Positions 8,742-18,052 of a DNA stretch of 64,000 nt are shown piece after piece. The notes below the pieces were generated by a model that was given only the letters and a program-made list of their open reading frames with translations, was not told where the DNA came from and made no database searches. The position numbers were made by a program, and so were the translations under genes. The DNA comes from Acidobacteriota bacterium. Its GTDB lineage: Bacteria > Acidobacteriota > Terriglobia > Terriglobales > Acidobacteriaceae. Positions within the stretch are counted from its first letter, which is position 1, and every line of letters starts with the position of its first letter. Where the stretch lies: positions 1 through 64,000 of the forward strand of contig JAFDVQ010000015.1 of the NCBI GenBank assembly GCA_018268915.1. Direction: 5' to 3'.

Positions 8742-9746
8742 TCAGTTCGGAACGGCATCACCAGCCATCTCAAGAGCCGCAGGCCACTTCGCTCCAGTCA
8801 GCTGAGTAGCAAGATCCCACACCCTTTTCCCCATCAGCGGATCAAGTACGCGCATGTCCACCGCCTCCGGAGCGGGCGGCCCGATGAGCTCTGCTAGACC
8901 CTTCGCCGGTGGCTCTGGTACAGCCTTCGCCAGCAAAGCCTCGACTGCTCCCCCGTTTCGTCCTGCGGCTTGACTCGGCAACAGCCCCAGAGCTCGTCGA
9001 TACCAGCCCATGGATGGCGTCACCTCGCTTGCATTTGCCAGCATTGCAGCGTGCGACCCAATCGGCTGAGCAGAAGTCCCGGTCACGCCCCACCCATGCT
9101 GATCGCTCTTTCGCTGTAGCTCGACGGCAAAGATCATCATCGCCAGCTTCGACTGGCTGTATGCCTTCAGCGGCGTGTACTCAACCTGCAATTGCAGATT
9201 CAGCACATGAATCTCGCCATGGTGCCTCCCGGTGCTGGTGAGTTGCACCACCTTGGCTTGCTTACTTGCACGCAAGAGCGGCAGCAGGCGCGACGTCAGC
9301 GCAAAATGCCCCAGAAAGTTCGTCGCAAGGTGTAGTTCGAATCCGTCACTTGTCTGCTGCCGACCTTGCAGAACCAAGGTATTCGCATTGTTGATAAGCA
9401 GATCGACCGGTCTGCCCGCTTCGAGCAGCCGACTCGCAAAATCGCCCACTGAATTCATGCTCGCGATGTCGAGTTTCTCGAAGCGGACCAGAGCATTCGG
9501 CGCCATCGGACGGATCTTGGCAAGAGCTTCATGTCCTTCAGCGGGTTGCCGCCCTGTGAGCACAACATCCGCTCCCGCGCGCGCGAGCGCCAATGCGATA
9601 TCGAAACCAATCCCATTGGTAGAGCAGGTTATCACTGCGAGTTTTCCAGTTTCCGGAGGGAAGTTAGCCGCAGCATGTCCCTGCGACCCGTTATTTCCTT
9701 GCACGTCGTTCAAAACTCCTACATCTTGCAGATCATGAATGGACAC
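8742..9746 (-). CDS. Short-chain dehydrogenase/reductase
   Basis: The 334-residue protein has the Rossmann fold of the classical-type SDR family. The cofactor motif is present in variant form (TCSTNGIG near residue 42), with a VVLTGR strand that suggests NADP preference. NNAN replaces the usual NNAG. The catalytic Tyr and Lys occur in YSQSK, with a Ser in the preceding STG strand. It is longer than a minimal SDR and resembles retinol dehydrogenase/WWOX-like members. The substrate is unknown. It lies 24 bp behind the TetR gene on the same strand and is probably co-transcribed with and controlled by it. Confidence 0.88.
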   Translation of the reverse strand: MSIHDLQDVGVLNDVQGNNGSQGHAAANFPPETGKLAVITCSTNGIGFDIALALARAGADVVLTGRQPAEGHEALAKIRPMAPNALVRFEKLDIASMNSVGDFASRLLEAGRPVDLLINNANTLVLQGRQQTSDGFELHLATNFLGHFALTSRLLPLLRASKQAKVVQLTSTGRHHGEIHVLNLQLQVEYTPLKAYSQSKLAMMIFAVELQRKSDQHGWGVTGTSAQPIGSHAAMLANASEVTPSMGWYRRALGLLPSQAAGRNGGAVEALLAKAVPEPPAKGLAELIGPPAPEAVDMRVLDPLMGKRVWDLATQLTGAKWPAALEMAGDAVPN

Positions 9747-9770
9747 CCATCCACGTAAACAACCAACCTC

Positions 9771-10370
9771 TTATTGACCCACCAAGGCTCTCCAAACCAG
9801 CTTGAATCCAATTTCCCTGCTCTTCGCTTTCATCTCGCGGTGTGCCGCGATGAATTCTGCCGTTGCCTCTGCTTGAGCCCTGAACATCAACACCAGGTAC
9901 TCGGGCGAAACACCACCTAGCCCGCCTAGTTCCGCGCCCTCTTTGGATGCCCTCAACAGTTCCTTGATCACCATATTTGGCGCTTCCGCGTCCTTCAGAA
10001 GCCTTCCAGATGACCTCAAATGCTGTTGCACCTTCAATCGCTTCGGGTGCTTCTCCGCCATATCCAGAAATCGGTCCCAAACGAAACGAAGACGCGCGTG
10101 AACATCCCCGGTGAACGGGAAGTCGGCCATTTCCTGGTCGATCTCCTTCCGCATCTCGCGGTACAACTCGTTCAGCAACTCGTCTTTTGTTTTGAAATAG
10201 GTGAAAAGCGTTCCCTCAGCAACTCTCGCGGCAGACGAAATGGCGGAAGTCGGTGCGTGAGCGATGCCCCGGTCTGCGAAAAGCTCTACGGATGCATCGA
10301 GGATCGCCTGGCGCTTCGCGTCGCTTCTCGGTCTTGCCAAACTTTCTCCTATAAGCGACTGCTCACTCAT
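9771..10370 (-). CDS. TetR-family transcriptional regulator
   Basis: The 199-residue protein has an N-terminal HTH of TetR type (about residues 15-62). This includes ILDASVELFADRG, the recognition segment with AEGTLFTYFKTKDEL, and a ligand-binding helical domain that diverges as usual. It sits directly upstream of the SDR gene on the same strand, which suggests it regulates that operon in response to a small hydrophobic ligand. The ATG is preceded by GGTTGAGGT-like sequence on the opposite strand, and no operator palindrome was identified with confidence. Confidence 0.9.
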   Translation of the reverse strand: MSEQSLIGESLARPRSDAKRQAILDASVELFADRGIAHAPTSAISSAARVAEGTLFTYFKTKDELLNELYREMRKEIDQEMADFPFTGDVHARLRFVWDRFLDMAEKHPKRLKVQQHLRSSGRLLKDAEAPNMVIKELLRASKEGAELGGLGGVSPEYLVLMFRAQAEATAEFIAAHREMKAKSREIGFKLVWRALVGQ

Positions 10371-10411
10371 TTATTGTACGGAGAGGGTTGAGGTCTCAGC
10401 AATAGATTTCT

Positions 10412-10981
10412 TTACGAATTCGTCACAATGGCAGCTGAGTAAAAAAGGCCAGCCTCTTTGGGCTGGCCTTTCTCTGACCACACAAGACCGTCTTGTAGGT
10501 CCGGATCCACAACCCCGCAGGTCCACTGCGGTTTCGTCTCTGTGGCTGGCGCAGCAGCCGGTGCCGCAGCCGGAGCTTCCGCGCCCGCTGCCGGGGTTGC
10601 TGTCGGCCGCTTCGCCTCGAAGGTCCCGTTGTACTCAGAGAACGTCCAGTCGCCGCCCAGTGCGCCGGCGTCATCCAGCTTGCCATCAAGATTCATATCT
10701 GCCGTCGTGCCCGCCTCTTCTGACGTGAACTGAAACTTGAGAGCCATCTTGCCTTCCTTGTAGGTACCCGCAACATCTGCCGGACCCCACTTCCCTGTCA
10801 CATTTCCATCGTTGTCAACAGTGAAATCGGCATCCACTTCCCGATCCCCACCCGGGGTGGTTAAGACAAAGTGCCATTTCCCATTGATTCCATTGCTTCC
10901 TGCTGCGTCCTGCGCATGTACATACGAGTTGCCCATCATCAGGCATACAACTGCCGCGGCCAACGCCAGAAACTTTCTCAA
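10412..10981 (-). CDS. Exported hypothetical protein, TTG start
   Basis: The start is taken as TTG at 10981 because AAAGGAG lies 8 nt before it and a signal peptide follows immediately (LALAAAVVCLMMG, cleavage near VHAQ). An upstream ATG at 11008 would put the ribosome-binding site inside the gene. The mature protein (about 165 residues) has a beta-rich domain with GKWHFVLTTPGGDREV and TGKWGPADVAGTYKEGK repeats, like extracellular lipocalin-type or YceI-like sheets. An Ala/Pro-rich linker follows at about residues 130-155. The last 20 or so codons are formed by a terminator hairpin, so the C terminus may have been extended by loss of the original stop. The function is unknown. Confidence 0.75.
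   Translation of the reverse strand: MRKFLALAAAVVCLMMGNSYVHAQDAAGSNGINGKWHFVLTTPGGDREVDADFTVDNDGNVTGKWGPADVAGTYKEGKMALKFQFTSEEAGTTADMNLDGKLDDAGALGGDWTFSEYNGTFEAKRPTATPAAGAEAPAAAPAAAPATETKPQWTCGVVDPDLQDGLVWSEKGQPKEAGLFYSAAIVTNS
10440..10471 (-). terminator. Rho-independent terminator overlapping a CDS end
   Basis: On the minus strand AAAGGCCAGCC and GGCTGGCCTTTTTT form an 11-bp perfect stem with a short loop (CAAAGA) and a run of six T. It ends the transcript of the exported hypothetical protein, but the open frame of that gene runs through it. Confidence 0.85.
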
Positions 10982-11069
10982 GGTTCGTTCTCCTTTGAAG
11001 CGATTCATCTAGCCTCGTCTGGAAATCACAACTTCGTCAACCCCTGCGCTGAAAATTGTGATCGCTGGC

Positions 11070-12455
11070 TTAGACCGTCACCGGAACATTCGCGACCCCC
11101 GTCGTGCCGAACACTCTTCGGTATCGCTCAATCTCCGCCGCTGGTCCCATCGCTTTCTGATAGTTGTCAGAGAGCTTTACTGCCGGATGCCCATCGACTT
11201 CGCTCAGCTTGCAAACCAGGCTTACAGGGTTAAAGCTGTCGTTCCCCTGCGGATTGCAGTCGCGGAAATCATTTGTCAGGTAAGTCCCCCAGCCCGAGCT
11301 GAACCGGATTCGATTCTCCGGCAGCCACCTCTTGGGATCGGCAAAATCTGAAGCCCCGCGAAACTCTGTTGGATCCACGCCGTTCTGAATGCTGCCTCCA
11401 AAATAAGCATGCAGCGAAATGATCGAATCAACATCCAGTCCATCCGACGCAATCAGCCGCTTCGTCCTGGGATCGCGCCCCCGCTTCTTCAGCCACGCGA
11501 TGTATTCATCCCCCGCCAAGTAAGGGTCTTTGCTATCGATGCGCTGCCCTGTCCAATTCGCCACCCAGTCCGGAGCACCTTCCAGAAATTGCGTCGTCCC
11601 AAACGTGTCCGGCAGCATGATCAGCAGTTCTCCCTGGTAAGTCTGCTGCCACATCTCGAGCATCTTGTACTGCGACTGCTTCAGTTCTTCATCGCTTTCC
11701 GCAAGGGCTGCCATCGCCATCGGCAACTCGTGGGCATTCGTGCCAATTGCCTCCAGATCATGCGTATATGCCAGGTAAGTATTAGAGCTGCCGACAAACG
11801 TCTTTCCCAGCACATCCCGCATCGCCGTGACCACGTAGTCCTGCCACAAAAAGCTGTGACGTCGCCGCGTCCCGAAGTCGCTCACCGTGAGTCCCGGCAC
11901 CCCGTACAGCCGCTCCATCTTCTCCCACAATCGCGACTTGGCCCGCGCATACATGATGTCGAGCTCAAGCTCTGAAAGTCTTTTCAGATTCGCCCGCGTT
12001 TTCAGCTCATCTATCGCTGACAGCGCGTAGATCTCCCACATCGTCGTCTCGGTCCACAACCCCTCGAACTGCAGAGAAATCTGACCATCCTTCACCGACA
12101 ATTCGAAATCCGACAGTCGGAAGTCGTTCTCCAGCCAGTGGAGAAACGCAGGCTCAAAGATTCCCCGCTTTCCGTAGAATGTGTTTCCTGCCAGCCAGAT
12201 CATCTCCGACTTATGCATCCGCAATTTGCGCGTTGACTCCAGCTGCTCGCGCAACTCATCCACATTCACCACTTCGCCCAGCCGCACATCGTGCGTGCGG
12301 TTGATCAGTGTGAACGTCGCCCGTGTCCGCGAAAAATGCTTCCAGATAAACTGCAGCATCAGCAGCTTGTAAAAGTCTGTATCCAGCAGCGATCGCGTAA
12401 TCGGATCGAGCTCCCAGTTGTGGTCGTGCGCGCGCCTGGCAAGGTTGATAATCAC
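11070..12455 (-). CDS. pncB: Nicotinate phosphoribosyltransferase
   Basis: The 461-residue protein makes nicotinate mononucleotide from nicotinate and PRPP with ATP use, the first step of the Preiss-Handler route of NAD salvage. The start of the catalytic region, LLDTDFYKLLMLQF, is the family signature. FGTRRRHSFLWQ (near residue 200) carries the conserved histidine and phosphate-binding arginines. The PRPP-binding region with FSSGWGTYLTND lies near residue 390. The length is slightly above the usual 390-440. It stands alone between unrelated genes. Confidence 0.95.
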   Translation of the reverse strand: MIINLARRAHDHNWELDPITRSLLDTDFYKLLMLQFIWKHFSRTRATFTLINRTHDVRLGEVVNVDELREQLESTRKLRMHKSEMIWLAGNTFYGKRGIFEPAFLHWLENDFRLSDFELSVKDGQISLQFEGLWTETTMWEIYALSAIDELKTRANLKRLSELELDIMYARAKSRLWEKMERLYGVPGLTVSDFGTRRRHSFLWQDYVVTAMRDVLGKTFVGSSNTYLAYTHDLEAIGTNAHELPMAMAALAESDEELKQSQYKMLEMWQQTYQGELLIMLPDTFGTTQFLEGAPDWVANWTGQRIDSKDPYLAGDEYIAWLKKRGRDPRTKRLIASDGLDVDSIISLHAYFGGSIQNGVDPTEFRGASDFADPKRWLPENRIRFSSGWGTYLTNDFRDCNPQGNDSFNPVSLVCKLSEVDGHPAVKLSDNYQKAMGPAAEIERYRRVFGTTGVANVPVTV

Positions 12456-12801
12456 GTTCCCGCCATTCTATTAAACCAATCTCATACCGAACGTCGATCA
12501 ACCAATTAACCAGACCTTCAGCCCATTCACAGTGAACCTCACATCCAACATCACGACGCGGCTCCTAAAGCATCACGGCACCGCGTCTTAAGCACCCTGC
12601 ACGACTTTTGAAGTATCAGGGCACGACTTCAGTCGTGCCGCAAAAACCCGCCAACGTTCTCCAGGGCTCTAGCCCCTGATCAACTGGCACAGTTCGTCAG
12701 AACTAACCAGCACTACGCCCAGGAACCCTTGTTCGCTCTCCTATTGACATTCTGTACGAGCGGTTCTAATGTTCTATAGACATCCGATAGGACCCGCCCC
12801 C
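12456..12801. other. Intergenic stretch with hairpin and PadR promoter
   Basis: The 346 bp between divergent pncB and padR contain no gene. They hold a perfect 8-bp hairpin (GGCACGAC-TTCA-GTCGTGCC, 12620-12639), which resembles a dispersed repeat, and the PadR promoter near the right end. Confidence 0.7.
12744..12772 (+). promoter_or_regulatory. Sigma-70-type promoter of padR-ADOP
   Basis: TTGACA (12744-12749) and TAATGT (12767-12772) are separated by 17 bp. Transcription would start near 12779, which rules out an ATG at 12769 as the translation start and supports 12802. Confidence 0.65.
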
Positions 12802-13131
12802 ATGACTCAATCGCAAACAAACCTGTTGCAGGGAACGCTCGACCTGCTCATCCTCAAAGCCGTTGGCGATGTCGAAATGCATGGCCTCGGCATCTCGCGC
12901 AGAATCGAACACATCACAGAGGGAACATTTCAAGTGAAGCCTGGCTCGCTGTTCCCGGCGCTTCATCGCATGGAGGAAGCCGGCTGGTTGACCTCATTCT
13001 GGGGCGAGTCGGAAAACAACAGGCGCGCCAAATACTACCGCCGCACCAAGGCAGGCGAGCGCCAGGTGCACGTCGAAACCAAGCAGTGGAACACCATCGC
13101 CGGAGCGATGGCCAGCGCGCTGAAGGCGTAA
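12802..13131 (+). CDS. PadR-family transcriptional regulator
   Basis: The 109-residue protein is the short form of PadR. It has a winged helix beginning QTNLLQGTLDLLILKAV, followed by GLGISRRIE and the wing region GSLFPALHRMEEAGWL. A C-terminal dimerisation helix follows. The ATG at 12802 is preferred to 12769 because the latter lies in the promoter -10 box, and AGGA lies 9 nt before 12802. A PadR gene directly before an ADOP permease is the usual acidobacterial arrangement. The regulator probably represses this two-gene operon. The gap to the next gene is only 10 bp. Confidence 0.92.
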   Translation: MTQSQTNLLQGTLDLLILKAVGDVEMHGLGISRRIEHITEGTFQVKPGSLFPALHRMEEAGWLTSFWGESENNRRAKYYRRTKAGERQVHVETKQWNTIAGAMASALKA

Positions 13132-13141
13132 GGAGGCGACA

Positions 13142-15886
13142 ATGAGGTCTTTCGCGCGAGTGATCGCTGCTCTCCGAAATCTCCTGCACACTCGAAAGGT
13201 CGAAACCGATCTTGATGCCGAGATTCGCGCTTATGTGGATGCAGTCGCCGCCGAGCGCATCGCTGCTGGCATGACGCCGGAGATGGCACGCAGGACAGCC
13301 CTCGCGGATCTCGGCGGAGTCGAGCCGGTCAAGCAGGCCGTGCGCGATACCCGCGCCGGCACAGGCATTGCAACCATCTGGCAGGACATGCGCTTCGCCC
13401 TGCGCATCCTCCGCAAATCGCCCGGTTTTACAGCCGTCGTCGTTCTCACATTGGCACTCGGAATCGGCGCCAACACTGCAATTTTCACTCTGGTCAATGC
13501 GGTTTTGCTGCAGACGATCCCGGTCAACCACCCTGAAGACCTGGTCGTTCTCCGCTGGTCAGCGCACAAAGAACCTGACAGCACCGGCATGAGCGGCTTC
13601 GGCGATTGCACCATGCGCAGAAAACCCGGCGATGAAAGCGGCTGCTCGATGCCCTACCCGGTATATCGCGCATTGGCAGAACGTCGCGACCTGTTTGCAG
13701 ATGTAACGGCATTCGCAGGAACCGCGGACCTGAACCTTGCGGGCAACGGCCAGGCAAGCATTGCTCGCGGAGAGCTTGTTTCCGGAACGTACTTCGGCAC
13801 GCTCGGCGTTACAGCAGCTCTGGGACGCCCCCTCGGTAGCGCGGACGAACAGAAGGGCGCTGCTGCCGTAGCCGTGTTGGACTATGGCTACTGGCAGCGA
13901 ATGTTCGGTGGCGCGCCTGGCGCGTTGGGCCGCACGATCCGTCTGAACAACGTCGCCTTCACCATCGTCGGTGTCGCCAACCGTGAGTTCACGCGGCTGA
14001 CCCCTGGAAAATCCGCAGATGTCTACGTGCCGATAAGCCAGGCGAAGACTCTCGGCTTCCGATGGGGAGCAATCGACGATCCGCAGGCATGGTGGGTCAC
14101 CGTCGTTGCCCGGCTCAAAAGCGGAATCAAAAGACCTGAAGCGGAAGCCGCTGCGAATCTCGCCTTTCGCAATGCAACGATGCACGGCGCAAAGCCCGCA
14201 TGGAAAGATACCGATGATGCCCGCCTGACTCTGGCTCCAGCACAGGATGGACTGTCCGGATTCCGCCGCGCTCTGGGCGAGCCATTGCGGCTGCTGATGG
14301 CCGCCGTGGGAATCGTCCTGCTGATTGCGTGCGCCAACGTCGCAGGGCTTCTTCTTGCGCGATCGACATCGCGCGAACGGGAATTGGCCGTGCGTTTCGC
14401 CCTTGGTGCAAGCCGTCGGCGCGTAATGCAGCAGATGCTGACTGAGAGCATCCTGTTGTCGTTGGCTGGCGCTGCCCTTGGGATTGTCCTTGCGTATGCG
14501 GGCGCAAGTGCTCTGGCAGCGTTCGCCTCCACAAACGGCGATCAGGCGTTTCCGATTGACGTGACGCCGGATCTGCGAATCCTGCTGTTCACAATGGGTG
14601 TAGCGCTGGCGAGCGGCGTTGGATTCGGACTGGCTCCCGCCATTCGCGGATCACGCACTCGTTCGGCTGCGGAGATGAGCCGCGGCGCTACGGAATCAGC
14701 ACCAGCGACCTTGTCTGCCAGTCGTCGCCGCCCCGGACTCGGAAGCGCACTGGTCGTGCTGCAGGTTGCGCTCTCGATCGTGATGCTGACAGGTGCAGGA
14801 CTCTTGCTGCGCACGCTGGCCAAGCTGCACAGCGTCGATGCCGGCTTCGACACCCGCAACGTTCTTCTCGTATGGGTAAATCCGGAACTTGCAGGCTACG
14901 ACAAAACCCATGTGCTTGGTCTCTATGAGAACCTGCAACAGCGGCTGTCGTCCCTGCCGGGCGTAATGTCAGTAAGCTATTCTTCCGGCGCGGTGCTTGA
15001 CGGCGGCCTCTGGACCTCCAGCGTGAAGATTGAGGGCCAGACCAGCAAGCAGAGCGTGGAGACGCAGATGATGCGCGTTGGCCCGCGCTACTTCGAGACG
15101 ATGCGGCTGCCGCTGCTGCGTGGTCGCCCACTTGGCCTTACTGATATTCGAAACGGCCCTCCAGCCGCTGTCGTCAATCAGGCCTTCGTGCGAAAGTTTC
15201 TCGAAGGCCGGGATCCAGTCGGTTTGCATTTCGGGCCGGATGACAAGGACGCTCCGAAGTGGACAATCGTGGGCATAGCGCAGGACTCAAAGTACGCCTC
15301 CCTGGATGATGAGAATGCGCCTACCGCGTATGTGCCGCTTGCAACCGGCGGAGCCACATTTGCGCTTCGCACTTCCACAGCCCCTGCGGCATCCATTCCC
15401 GCCGTACGGAAAACCGTGCAGGACGTCGACGACAATGTCCCGGTGATGCAAATGCGTACACAGTCTGAATCCATCGATCGCCAGCTCTTCAACCAGCGCT
15501 TGATGGCGCGCCTGCTCGGAGGATTTGCCGCGCTCGGTCTCGGGCTCGCCTGCATCGGCTTGTACGGACTACTCTCTTACGAGGTCGCGCGTCGCACGCG
15601 CGAGATCGGTGTTCGCACCGCTCTGGGAGCGAAGCGCAGTGATGTGCTGGGACTTTTTCTCCGTCGTGGCTTGATCGTGGTGCTCCTCGGATCCGCAGCG
15701 GGTATCGGTGTTGCTGTCGGGGTGACGCGACTGCTGGCGAGCCTGCTGTACGGTGTCAAAGCCCTGGACCCTCTCACGTTCTTTGGAGCCGCTGCACTCT
15801 TCGCACTCGTTGGACTGGTCGCATGTCTGCTGCCCGCGTCCCGCGCAATGCGAGTCGATCCAGCCGAGGCTCTTCGCTGCGAGTAG
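13142..15886 (+). CDS. ADOP-type MacB/FtsX permease (full length)
   Basis: The 914-residue protein has the cytosolic N-terminal domain of acidobacterial duplicated orphan permeases (about residues 1-85, with ARRTALADLGGVEPVKQAV). Two copies of the MacB_PCD/FtsX pair follow. The first begins at LALGIGANTAIFTLVNAVLL (about 105) with FtsX helices near 390-520. The second begins after the LQVALSIVMLTGAGLLL segment (about 540), with FtsX helices near 790-910. ABC ATPase genes normally partner such permeases, but none is adjacent. GTAAGGAGG lies just upstream of the ATG, so it is strongly translated with PadR. The substrate is unknown, with export of peptides or drugs possible. Confidence 0.93.
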   Translation: MRSFARVIAALRNLLHTRKVETDLDAEIRAYVDAVAAERIAAGMTPEMARRTALADLGGVEPVKQAVRDTRAGTGIATIWQDMRFALRILRKSPGFTAVVVLTLALGIGANTAIFTLVNAVLLQTIPVNHPEDLVVLRWSAHKEPDSTGMSGFGDCTMRRKPGDESGCSMPYPVYRALAERRDLFADVTAFAGTADLNLAGNGQASIARGELVSGTYFGTLGVTAALGRPLGSADEQKGAAAVAVLDYGYWQRMFGGAPGALGRTIRLNNVAFTIVGVANREFTRLTPGKSADVYVPISQAKTLGFRWGAIDDPQAWWVTVVARLKSGIKRPEAEAAANLAFRNATMHGAKPAWKDTDDARLTLAPAQDGLSGFRRALGEPLRLLMAAVGIVLLIACANVAGLLLARSTSRERELAVRFALGASRRRVMQQMLTESILLSLAGAALGIVLAYAGASALAAFASTNGDQAFPIDVTPDLRILLFTMGVALASGVGFGLAPAIRGSRTRSAAEMSRGATESAPATLSASRRRPGLGSALVVLQVALSIVMLTGAGLLLRTLAKLHSVDAGFDTRNVLLVWVNPELAGYDKTHVLGLYENLQQRLSSLPGVMSVSYSSGAVLDGGLWTSSVKIEGQTSKQSVETQMMRVGPRYFETMRLPLLRGRPLGLTDIRNGPPAAVVNQAFVRKFLEGRDPVGLHFGPDDKDAPKWTIVGIAQDSKYASLDDENAPTAYVPLATGGATFALRTSTAPAASIPAVRKTVQDVDDNVPVMQMRTQSESIDRQLFNQRLMARLLGGFAALGLGLACIGLYGLLSYEVARRTREIGVRTALGAKRSDVLGLFLRRGLIVVLLGSAAGIGVAVGVTRLLASLLYGVKALDPLTFFGAAALFALVGLVACLLPASRAMRVDPAEALRCE

Positions 15887-15937
15887 AACAGCCAGCATCA
15901 TTCGGATCTGGAAAAGATGCCGCAGCAGGAGCACGCA

Positions 15938-17128
15938 TCATCCGTGCTCAAGGTCGCGGTCTTCCTGGTTCGCTATCGCCTTCGAGTGCGCCCCGCACGA
16001 CCCTCTCACTACGAGTCGCACAGGCACCAGCACATCCCGAATTGGCATCTTCGGCTGCTCCAGGCGCTGCAACATAGTAGCCATCGCCACCACCCCTATT
16101 CCCGCGCAATCCTGATGGACGGTCGTCAGCGGAACCGGCAGCAGGCTCGCGTACCGCACATCATCCATCCCCACAATCCGAACCTCTGCGGGAATTTGTA
16201 TTCCCATCCCGATCAGAATCTGCATCAGCCGCGCCGCTGTCAGATCGTTGGCGCAGACGATCCCCTCCGGCCGAACCGCATCAATCATTCTCCGCACGAA
16301 CTTCTCATCAGCCGCGCTTCCCCGCCACGCTGGCTCCCAATCGGATCGCACTCCACGCTCCCGCAAAGCCTCAAGAAAGCCGGTGATCCGCGCATCCACT
16401 GTATTCGCCGCGCGCTCCTCGCCCACAAAGACAAGCCGTCTCGCGCCATGCTCCAGTAAATGCGCCGCAGCGATAAATCCTGCCCGCCGGTTATCCACGC
16501 CCACCAGGTCGTGTGCCGATCGCTGCGGATAAGGCATGTAGCACCGGTCAAGCAGGACGAATGGAATCTGCGCTCGGTCCAGCATTCGTGCTATCCGCCT
16601 GTTCGCCGAGTCCTTCTCGCTTGTCAGTTCCAACGGCGCAAAAAACACCCCCGCCACCGTCTTCTCGATGAAGGACTCGACCATCTGTTCCGCCGCCTTC
16701 GCGCTGTCCTCCACAGAGGCCGCAGAATTACCCCACAGCAGCGCATCCGGCTTTGCAAATTGCGCGCGCATCATGCCATTGCAGATCGGCTCGAAAATCT
16801 CTGTCAGACCGAGTTCCGGAATCAGGAGCCCAAACGTCCGCCCGATCGGCTTTTGCTCGCCTAAGACATGAGTCCCCGCGCCCGGCCGCCGTGTTACGAG
16901 CCCCATCCTCTGCAAATCGTGTACAGCCTTCGCAACCGTGATCCGCGAAGCCTCGAACATTTTGCCCAGTTCTGCTTCGCTTGGCAGCCTATCGCCGGGC
17001 CGCATCTCACCCGACTGAATGCTGGCCAGCAGGTGCTCGTATACCCGGCGATACTTCGAAGTTCGTATCGCGTCTTCGCTCTCTGCCGGTGCTGCTAACT
17101 TGCCCGCCGGTTTACGTGGTCGTGCCAT
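15938..17128 (-). CDS. GntR/LacI-hybrid transcriptional regulator
   Basis: The 396-residue protein has a GntR winged helix at about residues 25-95 (GDRLPSEAELGKMFEASRIT). The effector domain is of periplasmic-binding/LacI type (about 110-380), with GLLIPELGLTEIFEPI and VGMDDVRYASLLPVPLTTV. This is the architecture of AraR and other sugar-responsive repressors. No sugar operon is next to it, so its regulon is elsewhere. The nearest carbohydrate gene is the PfkB kinase 1.5 kb away. The N-terminal 20 residues are Ala/Pro/Lys-rich and probably disordered. Confidence 0.9.
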   Translation of the reverse strand: MARPRKPAGKLAAPAESEDAIRTSKYRRVYEHLLASIQSGEMRPGDRLPSEAELGKMFEASRITVAKAVHDLQRMGLVTRRPGAGTHVLGEQKPIGRTFGLLIPELGLTEIFEPICNGMMRAQFAKPDALLWGNSAASVEDSAKAAEQMVESFIEKTVAGVFFAPLELTSEKDSANRRIARMLDRAQIPFVLLDRCYMPYPQRSAHDLVGVDNRRAGFIAAAHLLEHGARRLVFVGEERAANTVDARITGFLEALRERGVRSDWEPAWRGSAADEKFVRRMIDAVRPEGIVCANDLTAARLMQILIGMGIQIPAEVRIVGMDDVRYASLLPVPLTTVHQDCAGIGVVAMATMLQRLEQPKMPIRDVLVPVRLVVRGSCGAHSKAIANQEDRDLEHG

Positions 17129-17283
17129 TTCGTCTCTTTCAGGACTGAACTTTTCCCCGCTCCCTGTCGAAACACTAGAGGAATGCCATCCCCTTTGTCA
17201 TCTAAATGTCTATACATATCGATTCGGGGTCTGTTCAGCGACCAAACGAGTCAATGCATCGCCACTCGCGCAACAATGCCGAC

Positions 17284-17343
17284 TGACATTCTGAGCGGAG
17301 CAGGTCCGCGAGGACCGCAGTCGAAGAACCCGCAGTTCGTGCC
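17284..17343. repeat. TCATTCTGAGCGAAG-type repeat, copy 1
   Basis: The element reads GACATTCTGAGCGGAGC...GTCGAAGAACCCGCAGTT with an internal GGTCCGCGAGGACC palindrome. Related copies lie at 19725, 37438 and 38830, all between genes. Confidence 0.7.
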
Positions 17344-17416
17344 ATGGGTTCCGTCTGCCAATCCTCACCCGAGCCACAAGCCCGCCAGCAGACGTTCTCC
17401 AGCTACAATCACCACC

Positions 17417-17878
17417 ATGCCCACCGCCAGACCTTTCCTTCCGCTCGTAGCCGCCGTCCTCACCGCAACCTTAAGCCTCACCGCCTTCGCCCAGTCCACC
17501 GAAGAGCAAGCAGTACTGGCCCCCATCCACGCCATGTTCGACGGCATGTCGAAGCGAGATGCCTCGGCGATCAAAGCTCCAACACTTCCAGGCGGAACCA
17601 TGGTGCTGATGCGCGACGGCAAGCCCGCCCAGATGACCTTTGAGGCCTTCGCAGAACGCGTCGGCAAACCTGGCAAAAACCAGATCGAAGAGCGCATTCA
17701 CGATCCGCTCGTTCGCATCGACAACGATCTTGCCGTCGTGTGGGCCTCCTTCGACTTCCTCGTCGACGGCAAAGTCGACCACTGCGGCACCGACCTCTTC
17801 AACCTGGTCCGCGTAGACGGAAAATGGCTCGTCGCCAGCATCGCCGACACTGGCTCAAAAACCTGTCCGGCCAAATAA
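17417..17878 (+). CDS. Exported NTF2/SnoaL-like protein
   Basis: The 153-residue protein starts at the ATG that opens a good signal peptide (FLPLVAAVLTATLSLTAFAQ). Upstream in-frame ATGs give a sequence derived from a dispersed repeat and are rejected. The mature part has the NTF2-like cone-fold pattern: an N-terminal helix with ILAPIHAMFDGMSKRD-like spacing, and strands ending in VVWASFDFLVDGKVDHCGTDLF and WLVASIADTG. Such proteins are small ligand-binding or enzymatic domains, and the function here cannot be assigned. It is a likely periplasmic protein. Confidence 0.85.
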   Translation: MPTARPFLPLVAAVLTATLSLTAFAQSTEEQAVLAPIHAMFDGMSKRDASAIKAPTLPGGTMVLMRDGKPAQMTFEAFAERVGKPGKNQIEERIHDPLVRIDNDLAVVWASFDFLVDGKVDHCGTDLFNLVRVDGKWLVASIADTGSKTCPAK

Positions 17879-17922
17879 GGAAGCCCAGTTTATAGATCGC
17901 TCGTTCAGAACGCTTTAGGATC

Positions 17923-18046
17923 TTCAGGGGGCAGAATGCCTGCCTCTCAGGATCCCGATCAACGGGACCGAAGTAACCCGTAGCTCCCTGAAAACAGATG
18001 CCTGCGGACTTCAGAGTTGAGATCATCTCTCAGCCACCTCTGAGGT
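17923..18046 (+). promoter_or_regulatory. Structured 5' leader, riboswitch-like, with sequestered SD
   Basis: A three-way junction is predicted by eye. The closing stem is TTCAGGG (17923-17929) with CCCTGAA (17986-17992). Hairpin one is GGCAG-AATGC-CTGCC (17930-17944) and hairpin two is TCCCG-ATCAA-CGGGA (17953-17967). The single-stranded CCGAAGTAACCCGTAGCT joins hairpin two to the closing strand. Downstream, ACTTCAGAG (18008-18016) pairs with CTCTGAGGT (18038-18046) with one G-T wobble, covering the Shine-Dalgarno GAGG before the ATG at 18053. I cannot match it to a known riboswitch class. Confidence 0.5.
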
Positions 18047-18052
18047 TCACAC

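Noticed and set aside
12769..12801. Upstream ATG for the PadR gene
   Set aside because: It falls in the likely -10 box. The ATG at 12802 has a ribosome-binding site and the usual N terminus.
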